A stretch of DNA of 17,949 bases from Microbacteriaceae bacterium (lineage in GTDB: Bacteria > Actinomycetota > Actinomycetes > Actinomycetales > Microbacteriaceae). The position numbers were made by a program, and so were the translations under genes. This document shows, in pieces, positions 1 to 6,405 of the stretch. The notes beneath the pieces are model-generated. The model had not been told where the DNA came from, ran no database searches, and was given only the letters and a program-made list of their open reading frames with translations. The stretch's first letter is position 1. Each line of letters opens with the position of its first letter. The stretch covers positions 1 to 17,949 of the forward strand of contig CANGNR010000014.1 in NCBI GenBank assembly GCA_947455385.1, written 5' to 3'.

Positions 1-43
1 GGCCCTTTTCGTCGAGTTTGGGGTTGTGACGACCTGAAAGCAT
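1..43 (-). CDS. mraZ: MraZ, N-terminal fragment (continues beyond the left edge)
   Basis: Reading the minus strand from an ATG at 43, the first 14 codons give MLSGRHNPKLDEKG and the next base begins a probable Arg codon. This matches the conserved MraZ N-terminus (x-G-x-[YH]-x-P-K-L-D-x-K-G-R). A purine-rich ribosome binding site (AGGGGGAG) lies just upstream. MraZ is an AbrB-fold DNA-binding protein that heads the dcw cluster and represses its own operon. The neighbouring DUF3040 gene upstream on the same strand matches the order in mycobacteria (mraZ near Rv2169c), as I recall it. The rest of the gene lies outside the window, so nothing can be said about its completeness. The operator described at 81-105 supports the call independently. 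Confidence 0.86.
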   Translation of the reverse strand, partial: MLSGRHNPKLDEKG

Positions 44-80
44 CGGCTCCCCCTATCTCTTCGTCGAACTAACCTGTATT

Positions 81-105
81 CCCCACTTTACTCCACTTCA
101 CGCCA
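81..105 (-). promoter_or_regulatory. MraZ box: three pentamer repeats, 10-bp period
   Basis: On the minus strand this stretch reads TGGCG-TGAAG-TGGAG-TAAAG-TGGGG. Three TGGNG pentamers (105-101, 95-91, 85-81) are separated by exactly 5 nt, placing them on one face of the helix. Known MraZ operators (E. coli) are direct TGGGN repeats separated by 5 nt upstream of mraZ. The array ends 37 nt before the mraZ start codon, probably in the 5' leader. The repeats are seen directly; binding by MraZ is inferred from family knowledge. Confidence 0.82.
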
Positions 106-126
106 CCAACACCAGAAATTAGGCAA

Positions 127-157
127 AAAATACGCCCCAACTTAGGTAACAAGTCAA
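127..157 (-). promoter_or_regulatory. Candidate mraZ/dcw promoter
   Basis: On the minus strand a good -35 hexamer TTGACT (157-152) is followed after 17 nt by CGTATT (134-129), or after 19 nt by TATTTT (132-127). Transcription from here would start near 120, put the MraZ repeats in the early leader, and give an mraZ 5' UTR of about 75 nt. The -35 is convincing and the -10 is not, so the exact promoter is uncertain. Confidence 0.4.
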
Positions 158-227
158 TAACTATGCGGGATATAGCGAGTGGAGGAAAAATCTAACATTC
201 GTTCACAAAATAGGCAAATTGCTGACC

Positions 228-258
228 AAAATGACGAAAACCCCACCGAAGTGGGGTT
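228..258 (-). terminator. Rho-independent terminator with UUCG tetraloop behind the DUF3040 gene
   Basis: Positions 239-246 (AACCCCAC) and 251-258 (GTGGGGTT) form a perfect 8-bp stem around a 4-nt loop. On the minus strand the loop reads TTCG, the exceptionally stable tetraloop, and the stem is followed by TTTTCGTCATTTT. It lies 38 nt past the DUF3040 stop codon and upstream of the mraZ promoter, so it would stop read-through into the dcw cluster. On the plus strand the stem is not followed by a T run. Confidence 0.85.
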
Positions 259-296
259 GGAGTGGAGGGCGGCCACTATTTCGGCCAGGAATACCT

Positions 297-650
297 TTAG
301 TCGCGCTTATCCCAGCGGTTCTCAAAGAAGTCGCTCGTCCAAGAAGACTTGGCTCGCCCCGCCTGAGCCGTTCGCTGGCCGGTCTTGCCGGGCTTAGGCG
401 CGGCCTGCGACGCCGAGGCAACCAGGATGCCGCCGAGCATCACCAAAAAGCCGATCACGCCAAAGATTACGAGCTGAATCATGACCGCGAAGACGAGCAC
501 CGAGATGCCGATGGCCGCCAGCAGGATTCCGCCAACCACCTTGGCTGCCGGGTTGCGAACCTCGCGAGTGCGCTTGGGTTTGAAGTCATCGGCATAAAGC
601 CCGCGCTCGAGTTCGTCGAGCAGTCGTTGTTCGCGCTCCGAAAGGGCCAC
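297..650 (-). CDS. DUF3040 small membrane protein
   Basis: A 117-residue protein of the actinobacterial DUF3040 family. The N-terminus carries the typical helix (ALSEREQRLLDELERGLYAD). Two adjacent hydrophobic segments at about residues 36-59 and 60-79 should form a membrane hairpin. A polar tail ends in an aromatic/basic motif (WTSDFFENRWDKRD) typical of the family. I chose the GTG at 650 rather than the GTG at 659 because GGAGG at 663-659 sits 8 nt before it and overlaps the earlier codon. Its function is unknown; the mycobacterial relative (Rv2169c) also sits next to the dcw cluster. It diverges from the polyprenyl synthase gene with 71 nt between the starts. No enzymatic motif is visible. 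Confidence 0.85.
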   Translation of the reverse strand: MALSEREQRLLDELERGLYADDFKPKRTREVRNPAAKVVGGILLAAIGISVLVFAVMIQLVIFGVIGFLVMLGGILVASASQAAPKPGKTGQRTAQAGRAKSSWTSDFFENRWDKRD

Positions 651-709
651 CAGACACACCTCCGATTCAACCTTGGGCTTTGACTCGATTCTAGGACTAT
701 TCGGGCGAT

Positions 710-715
710 TAGGCT
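710..715 (+). promoter_or_regulatory. -10 element of a probable leaderless transcript (polyprenyl synthase)
   Basis: TAGGCT is followed by six bases (ATTGGC) and then the GTG start at 722. No Shine-Dalgarno sequence precedes the start. In actinobacteria a TANNNT element 6-7 nt before a start codon marks leaderless transcription. The same arrangement (TAGCCT, six bases, GTG) precedes parA at 14554. No clear -35 is seen. Confidence 0.55.
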
Positions 716-721
716 ATTGGC

Positions 722-1834
722 GTGAATGAAACCGAAGTCTTGCTGCAGCTGGTGCAAAAACGCCTGGATGAGTTCTGCGCCGAGCGCAAGTCTTCGTTCG
801 AGGGCATCTCGCCCGACCTCGCTCCCCTGCTCGACTACACATCCTCGTTGCTCGCCGGTGGCAAGCGTTTTCGCGCGCTCTTTTGCTACTGGTCTTGGGC
901 TGCCGCCCTCGCGGTCAGCGACCCCCTGGATGAAGCTCAGCGCCGCGCCTCGACCGCCGCGATGGTCGACATTTGTTCGGCACTCGAGATGTTTCACGGC
1001 GCGGCCCTAGTTCACGACGACCTGCTAGACCAGTCCGACACGCGCCGCGGTGCCCCCGCCGTGCACAAGCGCTTCGAGGCGACGCACAAGAACTCCGGAT
1101 GGGCCGGAACCCCCGAGCGCTTTGGCATGGCCGGCTCCGTGCTGGTTGGTGACCTGATGCTCGGTTGGAGCAGCGAGATCTTTGGCCAGGCGCTGCTAAA
1201 CGCACCTAGCCAGACGATCGAGGGCGCCTGCCGCTCGGAGTTCAGCAAGATGCGTGACGAAGTTATGGCTGGCCAGTACCTCGACGTGCTCGAAGAGAAC
1301 GCCGCCCCAACTCGCTCGGTTGACGAAGCGGTGGGTCGCGCGAACCGAGTCATCCTGTATAAAACTGCGAAGTACAGCATCGAGGCACCACTGCTGATTG
1401 GCGCGGCCTTTGCCGGAGCAGAGCCTGCGCTGTTGCGCGGACTGTCGGCCTTCGGCATTCCGCTGGGCATGGCATTTCAGCTTAGAGACGACATCCTGGG
1501 GGTCTTCGGCGACCCAGCGGTGACCGGCAAGCCGGCTGGCGACGACCTGCGAGAAGGCAAGCGCACCGTCTTGGTGGCAATCACCCGCGAGCAACTGAGC
1601 CCATCTGTCGGCGCGCTTTTTGACGAGCTGTTGACCAGCCGCGACCTGAGCCCCGAGCAGATTGGTTTCTTGCAGCAGACCATCAAGGGCGGCGGCGCGC
1701 TGGCCAAAACCGAGCAGATGATTGAAGAGCTTGGCAACGAGGCCTTGGCGAACCTGGAGTCACTAACGCTTGGATCCGAAGCTAAGGCCGCTCTGCGACA
1801 GCTTGCGCTAAAGGTAATGAACCGCGAGAGCTAA
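722..1834 (+). CDS. idsA: Polyprenyl (geranylgeranyl-type) diphosphate synthase
   Basis: A trans-isoprenyl diphosphate synthase of 370 residues that condenses isopentenyl diphosphate with allylic diphosphates. Visible motifs are GGKRFR (46-51), the first aspartate-rich motif DDLLD (99-103) followed by DTRRG (106-110), and the second motif RDDILGVFGD (255-264) with GKPAGDDLREGKRT (269-282). The second motif has Gly instead of the last Asp of DDxxD, common in actinobacterial IdsA/GrcC proteins. Chain length cannot be read with confidence; C20 or a similar short product is my guess. The GTG at 722 has no ribosome binding site and is probably leaderless. It lies where mycobacteria have idsA2 (Rv2173), but the adjoining mannosyltransferase gene Rv2174 is absent here. 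It converges on the Rv2175c-like gene with 22 nt between them. Confidence 0.9.
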   Translation: MNETEVLLQLVQKRLDEFCAERKSSFEGISPDLAPLLDYTSSLLAGGKRFRALFCYWSWAAALAVSDPLDEAQRRASTAAMVDICSALEMFHGAALVHDDLLDQSDTRRGAPAVHKRFEATHKNSGWAGTPERFGMAGSVLVGDLMLGWSSEIFGQALLNAPSQTIEGACRSEFSKMRDEVMAGQYLDVLEENAAPTRSVDEAVGRANRVILYKTAKYSIEAPLLIGAAFAGAEPALLRGLSAFGIPLGMAFQLRDDILGVFGDPAVTGKPAGDDLREGKRTVLVAITREQLSPSVGALFDELLTSRDLSPEQIGFLQQTIKGGGALAKTEQMIEELGNEALANLESLTLGSEAKAALRQLALKVMNRES

Positions 1835-1856
1835 GCCACGCTGGTGCAGCCGGGGG

Positions 1857-2204
1857 TTAGAAGGCTAGGGCCTGCGCTACTCGGCGAACCTCGGCCTTGC
1901 GGCCCATCACGAGACTCTCGATTGGCTTGCGATTGAGTTCGTCGTTGAAGGTGTAGAGCCACTCGGTGGCACTCAAAACGTCAAAGCCAGAGTCGATCAA
2001 AACCAGGATGGTGCCGCGCAGCGACGGCAGCGGCTCGTTCTCTTGGATGGTTTCGGCTGGAATCTTGAAGACACCGTCGCGCTTGACCGCGATCAGCGTG
2101 TGCTCCTCGATGAATCGACGAACTCTGCCGGGCGATACGCCAAGAACTTCAGCTACGTCTGGAACGGTTAGCCACGAGGATACGGATTCAAAAACATCTG
2201 CCAC
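1857..2204 (-). CDS. Rv2175c-like winged-helix DNA-binding protein
   Basis: A 115-residue protein with an N-terminal MerR-like/excisionase-type helix-turn-helix (about residues 11-35, LTVPDVAEVLGVSPGRVRRF) and a C-terminal domain ending MGRKAEVRRVAQALAF, the signature ending of the Rv2175c family. In M. tuberculosis, Rv2175c binds DNA and is phosphorylated by PknL; the two genes are divergent neighbours there, exactly as here. The mycobacterial protein is longer (about 146 residues), and its PknL-phosphorylated Thr9 lies in an N-terminal extension that this protein lacks. Phospho-control, if present, must use another residue. The GTG at 2204 has no obvious ribosome binding site; CAATCT six bases before it could be a weak leaderless -10. 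The target genes are unknown. Confidence 0.85.
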   Translation of the reverse strand: MADVFESVSSWLTVPDVAEVLGVSPGRVRRFIEEHTLIAVKRDGVFKIPAETIQENEPLPSLRGTILVLIDSGFDVLSATEWLYTFNDELNRKPIESLVMGRKAEVRRVAQALAF

Positions 2205-2312
2205 GCCTCAAGATTGCCACATCGCGAGCGCCTCGGCATCGCGGTTTGAAACAATGTCGCAAACTAAACTGCTAGCAGGCGCCGAGCGGCGGCACACAGG
2301 TCAGGTTCAAGA

Positions 2313-4229
2313 ATGCAAGAGCAGTACATCGGCAAGACGATTGCCTCGCGCTATCTTGTCGAGCGCCTGATAGCTCAGGGTGGAATGGCCTCGGTCTTCG
2401 AGGCGCGCGACCTGCGCCTCGAGCGCACAGTGGCCATAAAGATCGTGCATCAGCACCTGCTTTCAGACCAGAGCTTCATCGAGCGCTTTGAGGCCGAGGC
2501 CAAAAATGCCGCCAAGCTAAACCACCCAAACCTGGTCAACGTGCTCGACCAGGGCGAAGACGGCCCGATTGTCTATCTCGTAATGGAATACGTCTCAGGG
2601 ATGACCCTGCGAGACGCAATCAAGCGATTCGGAGCCCTCGAGGCACACCGTTCGCTCGAACTTCTCGAGTACGTGCTCTCTGGTTTGGCGGCGGCTCACC
2701 GGGCCGGAATTCTTCACCGTGACATCAAGCCAGAGAACATCCTGTTGGCAGACGACGGCAGAGTAAAGCTCGCCGATTTCGGGCTATCCAGGGCGGTGAG
2801 CGCCAACACTCAAACCGCATCGTTGATTGGAACCGTGGCCTACCTCTCGCCCGAGTTGGTCACTCGCGGGGTTGCCGACGAACGCAGCGACGTTTACGCC
2901 ATCGGCATCCTGCTCTTCGAGTTGGTCACCGGTAAGCAGCCCTATCAGGGCGAGCAAGCCGTGCAGATAGCTTTTCAACACGCCAACTCGCGGGTCGCAG
3001 CGCCATCGACGGTGCTTGCGACGGTGCCGGCCGAGGTCGATGACCTCGTGCTCTGGGCAACCGCCAAAGACCCGCAAGACAGGCCGGCAGATGCGCGCGA
3101 GTTGCTCGCTGCCGTAAGCGAGGCCAAGGCCGCGGTGAAGAGCGGAATCCGGCAGCCGCGTTCGAACGCTGCCACCAAGCGCATCAGCGCAGAAGAACTC
3201 GCCGCCGAGGCCACGAACGCCACCGAGCGCGTTGACGTTGGGATGCCGGCTTCGACGCCACCGACACTGCCTGCCGGCGCAACCGAGCGCATCGACCTCT
3301 CGGCTGGCCAAAACGAAGCCGCCCCCTTCGCCGAACTTCGCAAACGTAGACCGCTCATCGGATTCATCATCGCGAGCATGCTCGCCATCGTTATCGGATC
3401 GGCGGGCGGCTGGTGGTTCAGCGCTGGCCCCGGCGCACCAATCACGGTGCCAAACCTAATTGGGCAGAGCCCCGCGGCCGCCGAGAACCAGCTCGCCGGA
3501 CTTGACCTCAACTTTGTCGAGGCCAGCGAACACAGCGCCTCGGTTGCCAAGTCGCTCGTGTCGCACACCGAACCCGCCGCCGGCCTGCCACTCGCTCGCG
3601 GCGGAACCCTAAAAATCTTTGTCTCCATCGGCCCCAAGATGCTTCGGGCTCCGAGCCTGCGCGGCCAAAACCTGGTCAGCGCCGAGGCAGCCGTTGTGGC
3701 CGCCGGCTTCAAGATCGGCGCCGTCTCGTCGTACTTCGACGCAACCCCCGTGGGCCAGGTCTTCGACTACACGGGCGCCGACGGCAAGCGAGTCGCCGAG
3801 GGCTCATCCATCGATGTGAAGGTCTCGCTCGGGCCACTGCCACAGGTGCTAAACCTCAACAGCTCGGCCGCCAAGGTTGCCATTCAGTTGGCTGGGCTCA
3901 AACTGGGCAAGGTCAAGTTCGAATATTCGGATGCGGTTCCGGTCGGCTCGGCAATCGCCCTGAACCCTCGTGGCGGGCTGACCGAACTCGGCCACGGAGC
4001 GGTCGTCGACCTGATTGTCTCTAAGGGCCCGCACACGGTGATCATGCCGCAGCTCATTGGGCAGACCATCGCAGCCGGTCAGCTTGCCCTGCGAAACCTG
4101 GGCCTCAAGCCGGTCGTGAACACCGATCGCCTCACGAGCGACTGGGGCATAGTCAAGATCAAGCGCACCTCGGTTGATGCGGGTACGACGGTGCGCGCTG
4201 GTGACAGCATCACTATTTCGTCGAACTAG
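2313..4229 (+). CDS. pknL: Membrane Ser/Thr protein kinase PknL with four PASTA repeats
   Basis: A 638-residue Hanks-type kinase. The cytoplasmic kinase domain (about 14-270) has a glycine-rich loop AQGGMASVFEA (21-31), the ATP-binding Lys43 (AIK), HRDIKPEN (135-142), DFG (155-157) and an activation loop with Thr166, Thr168 and Thr174 before YLSPE. A linker follows (about 271-344), then one transmembrane helix (about 347-368) and four extracellular PASTA repeats (about 376-440, 444-508, 509-574, 575-638), which in relatives bind peptidoglycan or lipid II. All catalytic residues are present, so it should be active. M. tuberculosis PknL (about 399 residues) lacks PASTA repeats, whereas corynebacterial PknL has them; this protein resembles the latter. 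The linker contains a repeated A-T-[KE]-R-[IV] motif that may be phosphorylated. Divergent from the Rv2175c-like gene. Confidence 0.93.
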   Translation: MQEQYIGKTIASRYLVERLIAQGGMASVFEARDLRLERTVAIKIVHQHLLSDQSFIERFEAEAKNAAKLNHPNLVNVLDQGEDGPIVYLVMEYVSGMTLRDAIKRFGALEAHRSLELLEYVLSGLAAAHRAGILHRDIKPENILLADDGRVKLADFGLSRAVSANTQTASLIGTVAYLSPELVTRGVADERSDVYAIGILLFELVTGKQPYQGEQAVQIAFQHANSRVAAPSTVLATVPAEVDDLVLWATAKDPQDRPADARELLAAVSEAKAAVKSGIRQPRSNAATKRISAEELAAEATNATERVDVGMPASTPPTLPAGATERIDLSAGQNEAAPFAELRKRRPLIGFIIASMLAIVIGSAGGWWFSAGPGAPITVPNLIGQSPAAAENQLAGLDLNFVEASEHSASVAKSLVSHTEPAAGLPLARGGTLKIFVSIGPKMLRAPSLRGQNLVSAEAAVVAAGFKIGAVSSYFDATPVGQVFDYTGADGKRVAEGSSIDVKVSLGPLPQVLNLNSSAAKVAIQLAGLKLGKVKFEYSDAVPVGSAIALNPRGGLTELGHGAVVDLIVSKGPHTVIMPQLIGQTIAAGQLALRNLGLKPVVNTDRLTSDWGIVKIKRTSVDAGTTVRAGDSITISSN

Positions 4230-4287
4230 ACGCCATGCAGGCCAAGCGCACGCTTTGCGCGGCGCTGCACCGAGTAGGAGCTGCTAG

Positions 4288-5658
4288 CTAGTTTTTGGCC
4301 AACTGCTCCGCAACCAAGAATGCCAACTCGAGCGACTGGCTGTGGTTTAGGCGAGGGTCACACAGAGACTCGTAGCGCTCCTCGAGAGTCGCCTCGTCGA
4401 TCTGCTCCGAACCGCCTAGGCACTCTGCTACGTCGTCGCCGGTCAGCTCAACGTGGATGCCGCCCGGCACGGTGCCTAGGGCCTTGTGCACCTCGAAGAA
4501 TCCGCGAACCTCGTCCATCACGTCGTCGAAGCGACGCGACTTGTAGCCGTTCTTGGTGGTGATGCCGTTGCCGTGCATCGGGTCGGTGATCCAGAGCGGC
4601 TCTGCGCCAGAGTTCTTGGCTGCCTCGACGAGCTTTGGCAGTTCTTCGCGAATCTTGCCGGCACCCATTCGTGAGATAAACGTCAGGCGGCCAGGCTCGC
4701 GATTTGGGTCGAGCTTGTCGATCAGGTGCAGAACGTCGTCTGGCTGAGTGGTCGGGCCGAGCTTGACGCCGATTGGGTTGCGGATGCGCGACATGAAGTC
4801 AACGTGAGCGCCGTCGAGCTGACGGGTGCGCTCGCCGATCCAGACGAGGTGGCCAGAGGTGTCATATGGGGTTCCGGTGCGCGAGTCGATGCGGGTTAGC
4901 GGTCGCTCGTAGTCGAAGAGCAGAGCCTCGTGGCTGACATAGAAGTCAACGGCGCGCAGGGCGTTGAAGTCGGCGCCACAGGCATCCATGAATCGAATCG
5001 CACGGTCGATCTCTTTTGCGAGAGTCTCGTAGCGAGCGTTTGCCGGGTTGTCGGTGAAACCCTTGTTCCACTCGTGCACCGAACGCAGGTCGGCGAATCC
5101 ACCCATAGTGAAGGCGCGAATCAGGTTCAGCGTCGAAGCCGAGGTGTGGTAGGCCTGAAGCAGGCGCTTCGGGTCGTGCGCGCGCGACTCGGCGGTGAAG
5201 TCGTAGCCGTTGACGGCGTCGCCGCGGTAGGCAGGCAGGGTCACGCCGTCGCGGGTCTCGTCGTTCGAAGAGCGCGGCTTGGCCATCTGGCCCGCCATGC
5301 GGCCCATCTTGATGACGGGCATCGAAGCGCCGTAGGTCAGCACGACGGCCATCTGCAGAATCGTCTTTACGCGGTTGCGAATGCGGTCGGCGGTGGCGTC
5401 GGCAAAGGTCTCGGCGCAGTCGCCGCCCTGAAGCAAGAAGGCCTTGCCCTGTGCAGCCTGAGCCAAGCGGTCGCGAAGAATGTCCACCTCACCGGCAAAG
5501 ACAAGAGGCGGCTGCTTCGAAAGCTCTGCTTGCACGGCGGCGAGCGCTGCCTGGTCTAGCCAGGTGGGCTGCTGGGCGGCAGGCAGGTTGCGATAGTTGT
5601 CGAGACCAGCGATTACTGCCGGATCTGCCAAGACAACCTTCTCGTTATTGTTAGCCAC
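4288..5658 (-). CDS. aroG: Class II 3-deoxy-D-arabino-heptulosonate-7-phosphate synthase
   Basis: Catalyses condensation of phosphoenolpyruvate and erythrose 4-phosphate, the first step of the shikimate pathway to aromatic amino acids. The 456-residue protein is the class II type, close in length to M. tuberculosis AroG (Rv2178c, about 462). Motifs include GGDCAETF (78-85), KMGRMAGQMAKPRSS (117-131), DPMHGNG (359-365) and the C-terminal GGSEQI...LCDPRLNHSQS. Cys81, His362, Glu404 and Asp434 line up with the metal ligands of the mycobacterial enzyme with a constant 6-7 residue offset. The start is the GTG at 5658, only 4 nt past the acyltransferase stop; its ribosome binding site (AAGG) lies at or before that stop, so the two genes are probably translationally coupled. 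It converges with pknL. Confidence 0.95.
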   Translation of the reverse strand: MANNNEKVVLADPAVIAGLDNYRNLPAAQQPTWLDQAALAAVQAELSKQPPLVFAGEVDILRDRLAQAAQGKAFLLQGGDCAETFADATADRIRNRVKTILQMAVVLTYGASMPVIKMGRMAGQMAKPRSSNDETRDGVTLPAYRGDAVNGYDFTAESRAHDPKRLLQAYHTSASTLNLIRAFTMGGFADLRSVHEWNKGFTDNPANARYETLAKEIDRAIRFMDACGADFNALRAVDFYVSHEALLFDYERPLTRIDSRTGTPYDTSGHLVWIGERTRQLDGAHVDFMSRIRNPIGVKLGPTTQPDDVLHLIDKLDPNREPGRLTFISRMGAGKIREELPKLVEAAKNSGAEPLWITDPMHGNGITTKNGYKSRRFDDVMDEVRGFFEVHKALGTVPGGIHVELTGDDVAECLGGSEQIDEATLEERYESLCDPRLNHSQSLELAFLVAEQLAKN

Positions 5659-5662
5659 TGCC

Positions 5663-6343
5663 CTACCTTGTTTTCTTTTCTTTCATGGATGACGCGTAGA
5701 CGTCAACGTATTCTTGACCACTGATCTTCATCAGCTCGTACATGATCTCGTCGGTGATGGCGCGCAGCACGATGCGGTCGCCATCCATGCCCTCGAAGCG
5801 CGAGAAGTCGAGCGGCTTGCCGACGATGATGCCGACTCGGCGAATCCTCGGCAGCTTGCGGCCGATTGGCTGCACCTTTTCGGTGTCAATCATTGCAACC
5901 GGGATGACCGGAACCTTGGCCTCGAGCACCATGCGGGCGATGCCGGTGCGGCCGCGGTAAAGGCGACCATCGGGACTACGCGTGCCCTCAGGGTAAATGC
6001 CAAGGACCTGCCCGGATGCAAGCACCTGCAGACCGGTGTTGAGCGAGGCCTCTGATGCCTTGCCGCCCGAGCGGTCGATCGGCAACTGCCCGGTGCCCTT
6101 GAAGAACCAACGAGTCAGGGCACCTTTGAGGCCCTTGCCGGTGAAGTACTCGCTCTTGGCTAAGAACACGACTGGGCGACGAGACTGCAGCGGCAAAAAG
6201 ATTGAGTCAGAAAACGAGAGGTGGTTGCTGGCCAGAATCGCCGCACCGTTGGTCGGGATGTTCTCCATGCCGCGAACCCACGGGCGAAACAGCAGGCGCA
6301 ACAGTGGGCCGAGAATGAAATTCTTCAAAATGAAATAGGCCAT
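5663..6343 (-). CDS. plsC: 1-acylglycerol-3-phosphate acyltransferase (PlsC family)
   Basis: A 226-residue membrane-associated acyltransferase of the LPLAT family, which transfers a fatty acyl group to lysophosphatidic acid or a related acceptor in phospholipid synthesis. The catalytic NHxxxxD motif is NHLSFSD (His41, Asp46); the phosphate-binding motif is YPEGTRSPDGRL (116-127). A hydrophobic N-terminus (about residues 3-19) may insert into the membrane. It matches the acyltransferase found near aroG in mycobacteria (Rv2182c). The ATG at 6343 is preceded by a weak GGGGTG. It is first in a two-gene unit with the DAHP synthase. The exact acceptor cannot be told from sequence; relatives in actinobacteria also acylate other glycolipid precursors. 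Confidence 0.88.
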   Translation of the reverse strand: MAYFILKNFILGPLLRLLFRPWVRGMENIPTNGAAILASNHLSFSDSIFLPLQSRRPVVFLAKSEYFTGKGLKGALTRWFFKGTGQLPIDRSGGKASEASLNTGLQVLASGQVLGIYPEGTRSPDGRLYRGRTGIARMVLEAKVPVIPVAMIDTEKVQPIGRKLPRIRRVGIIVGKPLDFSRFEGMDGDRIVLRAITDEIMYELMKISGQEYVDVYASSMKEKKTR

Positions 6344-6374
6344 GTCACACCCCGCTTTCTTTGGAATTAGCCAC

Positions 6375-6388
6375 TGACTAACTAGTCA
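6375..6388. repeat. 14-bp inverted repeat upstream of plsC, possible operator
   Basis: TGACTA-AC-TAGTCA is a perfect 6+2+6 inverted repeat in the 62-nt gap between the ROK kinase stop and the plsC start. On the minus strand it begins with TTGACT, which could be a -35 element for plsC, so a bound regulator would cover it. A second overlapping pair, AACTAG (6380-6385) and CTAGTT (6401-6406), adds to the symmetry. Binding by any protein is not shown. Confidence 0.35.
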
Positions 6389-6405
6389 ATGAGCGAACGT
6401 CTAGT

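Noticed and set aside
179..683. Two plus-strand reading frames opposite the DUF3040 gene
   Set aside because: Low-complexity Arg/Pro-rich translations with no family resemblance; they lie antisense to a recognisable gene and run through its terminator.
2246..2270. TTGAAA and TAAACT as a pknL promoter
   Set aside because: The spacing is only 13 nt, too short for a normal -35/-10 pair; TAAACT alone may still be a -10.
4241..4295. Hairpin GCGCA/TGCGC and a later T run between pknL and aroG stops
   Set aside because: The stem is only five pairs and is far from the T run; neither strand gives a proper terminator.
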